Shown in pieces: positions 1 to 5,283 of a stretch of DNA of 5,381 nt. The notes under the pieces were generated by a model. That model saw nothing but the letters and a program-made list of their open reading frames with translations. It had not been told where the DNA came from and made no database searches. Origin of the DNA: a bacterium (GTDB lineage Bacteria; Patescibacteriota; Microgenomatia; Levybacterales; UBA12049). Each line of letters starts with the position of its first letter. Position 1 is the first letter of the stretch. Position numbers and translations under genes: made by a program. Location: positions 1 to 5,381 of the forward strand of contig JAKAEF010000074.1 in assembly GCA_021820025.1 (NCBI GenBank). Direction: 5' to 3'.

Positions 1-1259
1 AAAATGCACCATTGATTAACAATAAGCTTTTCTTCTAAATTAGAGTCAATATTTTTTTCTGTAATAACAACAGGACCTTTAAACGGCCATTTTTTTAATT
101 TTTGATTGGAAAATGCCTCAAAAAATCGCATGTTATATTTAAGTGGATTTTCTTCCTTAATACAGGCACCAAAGCATTTTTTTAATCTATAGGCAAAGCA
201 TGATCCTTTTGTCTTTTCAAGACCAAGTAATTTTTCACAAAGATTATATGCTAAAGCTAGAGAAATTAAAAAATCTTTTGCTTGTTTCTGAGATGTAAAA
301 ATACCTATAATGTTTTCTGAATGATGCAGAGCAGACTCATCTAATTCTTCCATAATAACTGTTTCAAAAGAATCACTATTTTGGGTATGAGTTAAAACGG
401 TTAAACGTTGTTTTATCCGAAGTTTTCGATTATATAACGGTTGCAATTTTTTTACGAGTTCTGACTCTTTAACAAGTGCACCAAGTTCTCCAGCTGTAAG
501 AATAGTTTCTATATGTTTTATTTGACGACTTACATTCATTTCTTTAGACGACAAGTGATCAGATGTAAAATGTGACAAAACTCGAGTTCTTAAATTTTTG
601 CTTTTTCCAACATACAATGGACTTCCGTTTTCAGAATAAAAAATATAGACACCAGGAACATCATGGAGTTTGTCTAATTCTTCTTGTGCAAGACCAACAG
701 GTAAAGATGGTTTTCCCATATGGGCGGCAACTGCTGTCTCTAAAATATTTTTAGGAATTTGTTTTTTTAGTGCTTTATAAAATTCCCATAAAATAAAAGC
801 ATCATCAAAGGCTCTATGACGGCTTTTACAGGTAAATCCAAATCTTTCAATAATGGCATCTAAATTATGGTGTTGGTATTGAGGGAAAATAGTTCTGGAA
901 AGTTTTGCTGTACAAAACATTTTAGAAGAAAAATTACTTCCTGTTCTTCTAAATTCATTTTTTATAAATCCATAATCAAAGCGCACATTGTGTGCAACAA
1001 ATACACAATCTTCTAACAACTCTTTTACTTTTTCTTTAACATCTTCAAATAAAGGAGCATCTTCTAAATCTTCTTTTCTTATGCCGGTAATATGAGTAAT
1101 TGTTGGAGAAATATGCACTAAAGGATTAACCAATGTAGTAAACTTTTCTACAACTTTATTCTTCTCTACACGCACAATACCTATCTCTATTATCCTGTCA
1201 TGAGTAATACTAAGACCGGTTGTTTCTACATCAATGAAAGCAAGTTTTTGAGGCAGCAT
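1..1259 (-). CDS. DEDDh 3'-5' exonuclease fused to UvrC/Cho-like GIY-YIG nuclease (3' end beyond window)
   Basis: My own translation from the ATG at 1259 gives 419 residues, open to the left edge, so the C-terminus is missing. Residues 1-165 form a DnaQ/PolC-epsilon-type exonuclease: motif I FIDVETTG (D10, E12), motif II AHNVRFD (D95), motif III HRAFDD (H148, D153); all five DEDDh residues are present. Residues 200-280 form a GIY-YIG domain as in the UvrC N-terminus and Cho: GVY at 203-205, LYVGKSKNLR at 215-224, and the catalytic Glu probably E265 before the PLYN motif. A cysteine cluster (C354, C362, C366) followed by KYNMRF resembles the segment after the GIY-YIG domain in UvrC-like proteins. 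The fusion is a known architecture, probably in DNA repair or processing, but its exact substrate is unclear. The frame is open upstream to a stop near 1331, so a TTG or GTG start is conceivable. ATG 1259 is preferred because the FIDVETTG strand follows at once and a promoter sits directly in front. Confidence 0.93.
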   Translation of the reverse strand, partial: MLPQKLAFIDVETTGLSITHDRIIEIGIVRVEKNKVVEKFTTLVNPLVHISPTITHITGIRKEDLEDAPLFEDVKEKVKELLEDCVFVAHNVRFDYGFIKNEFRRTGSNFSSKMFCTAKLSRTIFPQYQHHNLDAIIERFGFTCKSRHRAFDDAFILWEFYKALKKQIPKNILETAVAAHMGKPSLPVGLAQEELDKLHDVPGVYIFYSENGSPLYVGKSKNLRTRVLSHFTSDHLSSKEMNVSRQIKHIETILTAGELGALVKESELVKKLQPLYNRKLRIKQRLTVLTHTQNSDSFETVIMEELDESALHHSENIIGIFTSQKQAKDFLISLALAYNLCEKLLGLEKTKGSCFAYRLKKCFGACIKEENPLKYNMRFFEAFSNQKLKKWPFKGPVVITEKNIDSNLEEKLIVNQWCI

Positions 1260-1268
1260 AGGAAAAAG

Positions 1269-1277
1269 ATCATAGCA
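1269..1277 (-). promoter_or_regulatory. Extended -10 promoter of the exonuclease/GIY-YIG gene
   Basis: Read on the minus strand, TGCTATGAT is a near-perfect extended -10 element (TGnTATAAT). Only nine bases separate it from the ATG at 1259, so transcription would begin within a few bases of the start codon, giving a leaderless or nearly leaderless mRNA. There is no good -35 at 17 bp (a T run is there instead), which extended -10 promoters tolerate. A 10-bp palindrome CAAAATTTTG (1276-1285) abuts it. No Shine-Dalgarno sequence is present. Confidence 0.5.
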
Positions 1278-1289
1278 AAATTTTGTTCT

Positions 1290-1318
1290 AAAAAAAAGTG
1301 TTGAGTCTATGCACACAC
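1290..1318 (-). terminator. Weak candidate terminator of the VanW-like gene
   Basis: Downstream of the VanW-like stop, the minus strand reads GTGT, then a loop of 11-13 bases, then ACAC, then eight T (1297-1290). The stem is only four base pairs, so this is marginal. The U-tract and its position between two minus-strand genes are the only reasons to list it. The same T run forms part of the upstream region of the next gene's promoter. Confidence 0.22.
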
Positions 1319-1340
1319 GAGATGAGAGAAGGATAAGCAA

Positions 1341-1994
1341 TTAAAGCACATTTGCTTCAAGAATCTTCAAATTGAGAACATCATTTTTATAGGTAAAGAC
1401 AAATTCAACTGGCTTATTTTGGTTGTTGGTAACATACAAATTTTGCAATTGGCTAGATCCTGGAGCATCAGGTGAATAATAGATAGCTGTTCCATATTGT
1501 CGTGCAATATCAGGGATTACAGCAAAATTATGGTTTGTTGGTGCATTCACATCTAATTTGGCATCTCTGGCAACCCAGTTAATAAGGGAAGCTAAATGAC
1601 AAACTCCGTCTGCAACAAGATATCCGTCAGATACAAAGCCTTCAGAACTGCCAAAATGAGCACCAGTTGTTTTTACCACTTTACCTACATACTGTGGCAA
1701 AATTTGATCATGGTATGCAAATGTTTGACCAGGATTTAAAGTAAAGGTATAGGTAAACGGAGCTTCAACCTTATTCCAATCTACTTGGGATCCACTTTTC
1801 ATTGTTCCATCCATATATGCCATAGTAAGAAGGATATTTTCCTTAAACACATTACTAACGTATGAGTTTGAATACCTATCATTCATAGGCATGTTTTCTG
1901 AGCCTAATACATGCTGCACAGGCACAGATGTACCCATAGCATTGGCAGTTAATACAGAAAACATGGTTAAAATAGATAAAAGGTTGGGAAACAT
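1341..1994 (-). CDS. Secreted VanW-like family protein
   Basis: This 217-residue protein has a hydrophobic N-terminus (about residues 4-18) ending in an AxA-type site (TANA, residues 16-19), so it is probably exported. The signal has no Lys or Arg before the hydrophobic stretch, which is unusual. Residues 78-212 match the VanW-like domain: LNPGQTFAYHD (86-96) corresponds to the family's PGExFSFN segment, GFVSDGYLVADGVCHLASLI (119-138) to its Gly-rich GGGVCQ segment, followed by the conserved His and the YGTAIYY strand (168-174). The family's GGG before VC is reduced here to ADG; Cys132 is kept. VanW is named from vanB-type vancomycin-resistance clusters, but its biochemical role is unknown and these proteins should not be read as resistance genes. 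It is shorter than many family members, which carry extra domains. Its promoter lies at 2034-2062. No Shine-Dalgarno sequence precedes ATG 1994, and an in-frame TGA lies 16 codons upstream. Confidence 0.85.
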   Translation of the reverse strand: MFPNLLSILTMFSVLTANAMGTSVPVQHVLGSENMPMNDRYSNSYVSNVFKENILLTMAYMDGTMKSGSQVDWNKVEAPFTYTFTLNPGQTFAYHDQILPQYVGKVVKTTGAHFGSSEGFVSDGYLVADGVCHLASLINWVARDAKLDVNAPTNHNFAVIPDIARQYGTAIYYSPDAPGSSQLQNLYVTNNQNKPVEFVFTYKNDVLNLKILEANVL

Positions 1995-2001
1995 AATTAA
2001 A

Positions 2002-2027
2002 TACAGGCCTATAGAATTAAACCTGTA
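2002..2027 (-). promoter_or_regulatory. Hairpin in the 5' leader of the VanW-like mRNA
   Basis: Perfect 6-bp arms TACAGG and CCTGTA flank a 14-base loop. The outer arm begins at the predicted transcription start (about 2027), so the RNA would start with this stem-loop and then run about seven bases to the start codon. It could protect the 5' end or affect ribosome access. The stem is short, so chance cannot be excluded. Confidence 0.3.
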
Positions 2028-2033
2028 GTGGAG

Positions 2034-2062
2034 AGTATATCAAACTATAAGATAAAAGTCAA
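2034..2062 (-). promoter_or_regulatory. Sigma70-type promoter of the VanW-like gene
   Basis: On the minus strand, TTGACT (2062-2057), a 17-bp spacer and TATACT (2039-2034) make an almost consensus housekeeping promoter. A TG one base before the -10 (TGATATACT) also makes it an extended -10. The predicted start is near 2027, leaving a leader of about 33 bases. The promoter begins only 37 bp past the stop of the surface-protein gene, so the two genes can be expressed independently. Confidence 0.75.
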
Positions 2063-2098
2063 GTCTACGAGAAGGCTTTTTGAGGCTAAATCTAGTCC

Positions 2099-3223
2099 TT
2101 ATTTACCTGAGATCTTTCGTAAGATAAATCCTAAAGGTGTAATTCCGCCTAATACTTCCCAGATAATATCTGGTGTACCTGTTCCAGGCAATTGAGAAGG
2201 TGTTGTTGGAGCATACACTGCACCTAATACTTGTCCATTTGTTGTTGTGCCTTCTGAGCTTACATTTATATTGTTATTGTTTGTATTGTTGTTGTTATTT
2301 GTGTTGCTTGGGTTATTGTTAATAACTGGATTAAAGTTAATGCTTTGGTTTTGATACTGTAATTGCTGTTGGCAAACTACGACTGCTACTCCGTTAAGAT
2401 ACACAGTAACTGGTGTGCAGTTAGCTATAGTTGTAGGTGCTGGTGTATTTGTAGGTGTTGCTGTTGGGATAATAGTACCAGTTGGTGTAAGGGTAGGTGT
2501 GTTTGTAGGCATAATTGTACCTGTTGGAGTAAGAGTTGGTGTTTCTGTTGGTTGCACAGATGTTGGTGTTGCAGTTGGCGGCACAGTGGTAGGTGTTGCT
2601 GTAGGAGGAACAGTAGTTGGAGTAGCAGTTGGTGGCACAGTAGTAGGTGTTGCTGTAGGAGCCTGGCAACTAACACCTGTATTATACCAACCTGCGTTAA
2701 TAAATCCTATGTTTGCTCCAGGGTAGTATCCATAATAATTATCTATAGCTAAATCAGTTTGATATTCCCCACAATTTTTATATCCACTTCCAGGCATGGC
2801 TTGCTCTGGGGAATAATTAGAACCTCCTGTTGTAAGGTATTGAGTCATGTATCCATGATCTGATTCTCGTCTATTTCTTAAACAGGCATAATGACCTCCC
2901 CATGGATCCCATTGTGGACCTCCTGGAGTTCCGTCGACAACACTTGGACAGAAATATTGAATAACGTGGTATTGTACATTCTTCATTGAAGACCATTTTG
3001 GGTCAATATTAAATGCGACAAAATAAGAATCTGGTTGAATGTTTTCTTTTGTAGACTGGTCCCAAATTCTTCCATCTGTATAGAACCAGTTACCAGGATT
3101 ACCGCTTTGAAGAACTGCTGCTTGAGTTTGTTTTACTGAGTTTGGGCCTATTGCATACAAATAACCGCCAATAAGACCAAAAGTGACTAAAACAAGAAGA
3201 ATTCTAAATATTTTTAATTTCAT
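2099..3223 (-). CDS. LPGTG (sortase-type) surface protein with Pro/Thr stalk
   Basis: This 374-residue protein has five parts. (1) Residues 1-36 are a signal peptide with a basic start (MKLK), a hydrophobic core, and a possible cleavage site near the AA of TQAAV. (2) Residues 37-187 are an aromatic-rich head with four cysteines (92, 114, 151, 186) that I do not recognise. (3) Residues 189-265 are a Pro/Thr stalk: four 9-residue units of the PTATPTTVP type, two 14-residue units (PTETPTLTPTGTIM and a variant), then a PT-rich end. (4) Residues 266-328 hold a C269-C284 pair around a hydrophobic strand, followed by an Asn-rich linker (296-320). (5) The C-terminus has LPGTG (345-349), a hydrophobic stretch (353-368) and a basic tail (RKISGK). 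This is the layout of a sortase substrate attached to the cell surface, with the head held out on a possibly glycosylated stalk. No sortase gene is in the window. The ligand is unknown. ATG 3223 is chosen because it begins the signal peptide and lies about 17 bases from the predicted transcription start. Confidence 0.88.
   Translation of the reverse strand: MKLKIFRILLVLVTFGLIGGYLYAIGPNSVKQTQAAVLQSGNPGNWFYTDGRIWDQSTKENIQPDSYFVAFNIDPKWSSMKNVQYHVIQYFCPSVVDGTPGGPQWDPWGGHYACLRNRRESDHGYMTQYLTTGGSNYSPEQAMPGSGYKNCGEYQTDLAIDNYYGYYPGANIGFINAGWYNTGVSCQAPTATPTTVPPTATPTTVPPTATPTTVPPTATPTSVQPTETPTLTPTGTIMPTNTPTLTPTGTIIPTATPTNTPAPTTIANCTPVTVYLNGVAVVVCQQQLQYQNQSINFNPVINNNPSNTNNNNNTNNNNINVSSEGTTTNGQVLGAVYAPTTPSQLPGTGTPDIIWEVLGGITPLGFILRKISGK
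2468..2551 (-). repeat. Two 42-bp tandem repeats in the stalk region
   Basis: Residues 225-238 and 239-252 of the surface protein are two 14-residue units, both of the form PTxTPTLTPTGTI followed by M or I. They follow directly on the 27-bp repeats and differ from each other mostly at third codon positions. Confidence 0.8.
2552..2659 (-). repeat. Four 27-bp tandem repeats encoding the Pro/Thr stalk
   Basis: Four consecutive 27-bp units encode PTATPTTVP three times and then PTATPTSVQ (residues 189-224). Units 1 and 3 differ at only two bases, both silent. Units 1 and 2 differ at seven bases although they encode the same peptide. The first and third units thus resemble each other more than their neighbours, as expected if a 54-bp pair was duplicated or converted. 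The array keeps the reading frame, so copy-number change would alter stalk length without disrupting the protein. Confidence 0.85.
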
Positions 3224-3246
3224 AAAAAATACCCGTACAGATGTGG

Positions 3247-3275
3247 ATTATATATTATACCTATAATATTTGCAA
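3247..3275 (-). promoter_or_regulatory. Sigma70-type promoter of the surface-protein gene, with palindromic spacer
   Basis: On the minus strand, TTGCAA (3275-3270), a 17-bp spacer and TATAAT (3252-3247) fit a housekeeping promoter. The predicted start is near 3240, giving a leader of about 17 bases without a Shine-Dalgarno sequence. The spacer is almost wholly filled by a perfect inverted repeat of 8-bp arms, ATATTATA and TATAATAT, around CC (3252-3269), placed where a repressor could block polymerase. A second TATAAT (3259-3254) lies inside the repeat but has poor -35 spacing. Confidence 0.65.
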
Positions 3276-3468
3276 TAGGGATAGTTTTTGTTACAAAATT
3301 ACTCATATCTTATACATTTCAAGCTGAAAGATCTTGTAATTATGTGTATCTTGGTAATTATCTATTAAAAGCTTATAGCATTTAATCAAATCTTTACATT
3401 CTCTTTTGTATAAGTTTTTTATGCGGCCTACATGAAAGTTTTGTAAGAGGAATTTAAGAACTATAAGA
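3276..3468. other. Divergent intergenic region, no gene seen
   Basis: This AT-rich stretch lies between the two divergent promoters. It contains only very short open frames and no tRNA or other recognisable RNA. A small palindrome TTTTG-TTA-CAAAA (3286-3298) lies just upstream of the surface-protein promoter and could be a binding site, but is too short to claim. Confidence 0.5.
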
Positions 3469-3483
3469 ATGCTATAATAGCAT
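3469..3483 (+). promoter_or_regulatory. Extended -10 promoter inside a 15-bp palindrome, before the glycosyltransferase
   Basis: TGCTATAAT (3470-3478) is a perfect extended -10 element. Only six bases separate its last T from the ATG at 3485, so transcription would start at or within a base or two of the start codon, giving a leaderless mRNA. No strong -35 is present. The -10 sits inside a perfect palindrome, ATGCTAT-A-ATAGCAT, with 7-bp arms. Because the palindrome lies upstream of the predicted RNA, it would act as DNA, for example as an operator, rather than as an RNA hairpin. Confidence 0.65.
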
Positions 3484-3484
3484 C

Positions 3485-4720
3485 ATGAAGAGAATTGCAC
3501 TTATTTCCTTTCACACATGTCCTCTCTCGGCAGAAGAAGGCAAAGAAACAGGCGGAATGAATATTTATGTTTTAGAAACAGCAAAAAATCTCTCTAAAAT
3601 GGGTTATATGGTTGACGTATTTACCCGAGATCAAGATGAAACCCGTGATAGGATTGTCGTAGTCAATTCTAATTTTAGAGTCATTCATTTGGATGCAGGT
3701 CCAAAAACAAACATTCCTAAAAAAGAATTAATTTCGTATACAGATGAATTTGTTGAAAGTTTTAAGCAGTTTGTTAAAAAAGAAAATACAACATATGAGC
3801 TACTTGATTGTCACTATTTCCTGTCGGGAATAATTGGAATAGAAATACAAAAATTATACAAAAAGCAAATTCCTCTAATTATGACATTTCATACATTGGC
3901 ACTTATGAAAAACCTTGTTGCAAGAACACCAGAAGAGCAGGAAAGTGTTGATCGAATAACTATAGAAAAAGAATTAGTTAAAAAGGCGTCTGCTGTTATC
4001 TCTCCAAGTGAAACGGATAAAAAATATTTACAGTATCTGTATGGATGTAAAGAAGAAAAAATTAGTGTTATATGCCCTGGAGTAGATATCTCACTTTTTA
4101 AACCTATGGAAAAAGAATTTGCAAAGCAAAAAATAAGAGCGGATCTAAAAACAAAAATTATTCTTTTTGTCGGGAGAATAGAGCCATTAAAAGGAATTGA
4201 TACATTAATGTATGCACTCAAAATACTTCTGGAAAAAGAGAAATATGGAAATCTTATGTTGTGGGTTGTTGGTGGAGATATCTCACAAAGGAAAGAATTA
4301 TGGTCAGAAGAGTTAAAAAAATTAGAATCATTAAAAAAATTGTTAGATATCGGTTGTTCTGTAAAATTTGTGGGTAGAAAGCTACCTGAAGAATTACCAT
4401 TCTATTACAACAGCGCAGAAGTTGCTGTCGTTGCTTCTCAATACGAATCGTTTGGTATGACGGCTCTTGAGGCAATGGCATGTAACACGCCAGTTATAAC
4501 AACAGATGTTACCGGTGTTTCTAACATTTTAGACGAAAAACACGAGCCACTTATTGCCTCTGCCGGAAATCCTTTGTATTTAGCATCTCAAATTGAATAT
4601 TTATTAGAAAATAAAAAAGAATCTACTGTTCTAAGTGAAGATTTATACAAAAAAGTGCAGGATTTAAATTGGCCAAATGTGGTTGAAAGAATAATTACAG
4701 TCTATAAAAAATTCATATGA
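3485..4720 (+). CDS. GT4 family glycosyltransferase, MshA / sucrose-phosphate-synthase-like
   Basis: The protein has 411 residues, the normal length for a GT-B fold retaining glycosyltransferase of family GT4. The N-terminal half has FHTCPLSAEEGKETGGMNIY (residues 9-28), which closely resembles the donor-side loop of MshA (HTSPL...GGMNVYV) and sucrose-phosphate synthases, then FHTLA (135-139). The C-terminal half has VGRIEPLKGID (229-239), binding the nucleotide-sugar phosphates, and the EX7E signature ESFGMTALE (E321 and E329) followed by an A-C-x-T-P-V segment. It probably transfers a hexose or N-acetylhexosamine from a nucleotide sugar in the cytoplasm or at the inner membrane face; the acceptor cannot be told. 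MshA itself uses inositol-3-phosphate, so a phosphorylated acceptor is plausible, and the downstream phosphatase gene, overlapping by four bases, fits this. No signal peptide or membrane segment is seen. There is no Shine-Dalgarno sequence; the start is fixed by the adjacent promoter and the beta-strand beginning MKRIALIS. Confidence 0.93.
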   Translation: MKRIALISFHTCPLSAEEGKETGGMNIYVLETAKNLSKMGYMVDVFTRDQDETRDRIVVVNSNFRVIHLDAGPKTNIPKKELISYTDEFVESFKQFVKKENTTYELLDCHYFLSGIIGIEIQKLYKKQIPLIMTFHTLALMKNLVARTPEEQESVDRITIEKELVKKASAVISPSETDKKYLQYLYGCKEEKISVICPGVDISLFKPMEKEFAKQKIRADLKTKIILFVGRIEPLKGIDTLMYALKILLEKEKYGNLMLWVVGGDISQRKELWSEELKKLESLKKLLDIGCSVKFVGRKLPEELPFYYNSAEVAVVASQYESFGMTALEAMACNTPVITTDVTGVSNILDEKHEPLIASAGNPLYLASQIEYLLENKKESTVLSEDLYKKVQDLNWPNVVERIITVYKKFI

Positions 4721-5202
4721 TACCGCAAACTATTTATTTAATGAGACATGGTTTGGCAACTCATAGCACAACAGGATATGGAGACACAATTTTGACAGCA
4801 ACTATTTTGCCAGAAGCAATTCCCGTTGTTAAAAAAATTGCAGAATATTTAAAAGACAAACCAACAAATGCAAATTTTTCTTCCGAATTTTTACGTTGCA
4901 AACAAACAGCAAAGATTGTAACAGATATTACGAACAAACAATTTGAATTTGATAAAAGATTAAATGAATTTTATGACGAAACATTTTTGCAATTTAAAGA
5001 AAGATTACAAAATTTTATAGAGGATTTAGAACAAAAAAATGTTCCTCATGTTTTAATTTGCACGCATGGTGCTGTAATTGCAGGATTGAAACATTTGCTA
5101 CTTCGAAATACTGTATTAGAAGAAAATCTATTAGATTTTGCAGTGCCAAACGTTTTAACAACCATAGAAAACGGGAAAATTCACGAAATAGATTTTTCTT
5201 AA
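4717..5202 (+). CDS. Histidine phosphatase family protein (phosphoglycerate-mutase-like)
   Basis: This 161-residue protein begins with the phosphohistidine signature LMRHG (8-12; R10, nucleophile H11). It also has SSEFLRCKQTA (55-65; R60 would bind phosphate), E84 in RLNEFYDE as the likely acid, and CTHGAVI (115-121; second catalytic H117). All expected active-site residues are present. The length fits the small single-domain, SixA/CobC/GpgP-like phosphatases rather than the larger cofactor-dependent mutases. The start codon overlaps the glycosyltransferase stop (ATGA, 4717-4720), so translation is probably coupled and both proteins likely serve one pathway. A natural guess, by analogy to GpgS/GpgP, is that it removes the phosphate from the product of the glycosyltransferase. 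General phosphosugar or nucleotide clean-up is the alternative. It has no signal peptide, so it is cytoplasmic. No clear terminator follows. Confidence 0.9.
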   Translation: MIPQTIYLMRHGLATHSTTGYGDTILTATILPEAIPVVKKIAEYLKDKPTNANFSSEFLRCKQTAKIVTDITNKQFEFDKRLNEFYDETFLQFKERLQNFIEDLEQKNVPHVLICTHGAVIAGLKHLLLRNTVLEENLLDFAVPNVLTTIENGKIHEIDFS

Positions 5203-5225
5203 TAGCCTCAATTTAAAATTCCTAA

Positions 5226-5254
5226 TTGACAGTTATATTAGCTGGTGCTATAAC
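5226..5254 (+). promoter_or_regulatory. Near-consensus sigma70 promoter with no clear gene behind it
   Basis: TTGACA (5226-5231), a spacer of exactly 17 bp, and TATAAC (5249-5254) preceded by TGC form a promoter with both a perfect -35 and an extended -10. An inverted repeat GTTATA...TATAAC (5232-5237 and 5249-5254) includes the -10. Predicted transcription starts near 5261. Downstream on this strand are only a nine-codon frame from 5278 and a frame from ATG 5333 that is open to the right edge (16 codons, starting MADAMNNKRG). It may drive a gene that continues beyond the window, a small RNA, or antisense RNA against the minus-strand frame. Confidence 0.6.
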
Positions 5255-5283
5255 GATACGCAATTGTAATAAATTATATGAGA

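Noticed and set aside
572..754. 60-codon plus-strand open frame
   Set aside because: It lies opposite the exonuclease/GIY-YIG gene, whose minus-strand frame has all conserved motifs; this is a shadow.
1341..1994. Vancomycin resistance gene
   Set aside because: VanW-like domains are widespread outside van clusters; no vanH, vanA/B ligase, vanX or vanRS is nearby.
2063..2098. Terminator after the surface-protein gene
   Set aside because: The apparent AGCCT repeats on the minus strand are direct, not inverted, so they cannot form a stem.
2468..2659. CRISPR-like short direct repeats
   Set aside because: The units are contiguous without unique spacers, lie in frame inside a coding sequence and encode a peptide repeat.
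2363..2752. Plus-strand and extra minus-strand open frames across the surface-protein gene (Cys/Trp-rich, Val/Gly-rich, Tyr/Asn-rich and Leu/Gln-rich)
   Set aside because: They are other-frame readings of the Pro/Thr tandem repeats and the Asn-rich region; only the 3223-2099 frame gives signal peptide, stalk and LPGTG anchor together.
3889..4481. Minus-strand open frames of 110 and 75 codons
   Set aside because: They are antisense to the GT4 glycosyltransferase across its conserved motifs and have no recognisable features.
4718..4720. TGA read as glycine (code 25, Gracilibacteria/SR1)
   Set aside because: Reading through gives a short nonsense extension out of frame with the phosphatase; the TGA sits at the expected end of a full-length GT4 protein, and no gene needs TGA as sense.
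5203..5283. Rho-independent terminator after the phosphatase
   Set aside because: The inverted repeats there (CAATT/AATTG and GTTATA/TATAAC) are short and not followed by a T run; the second coincides with the promoter.
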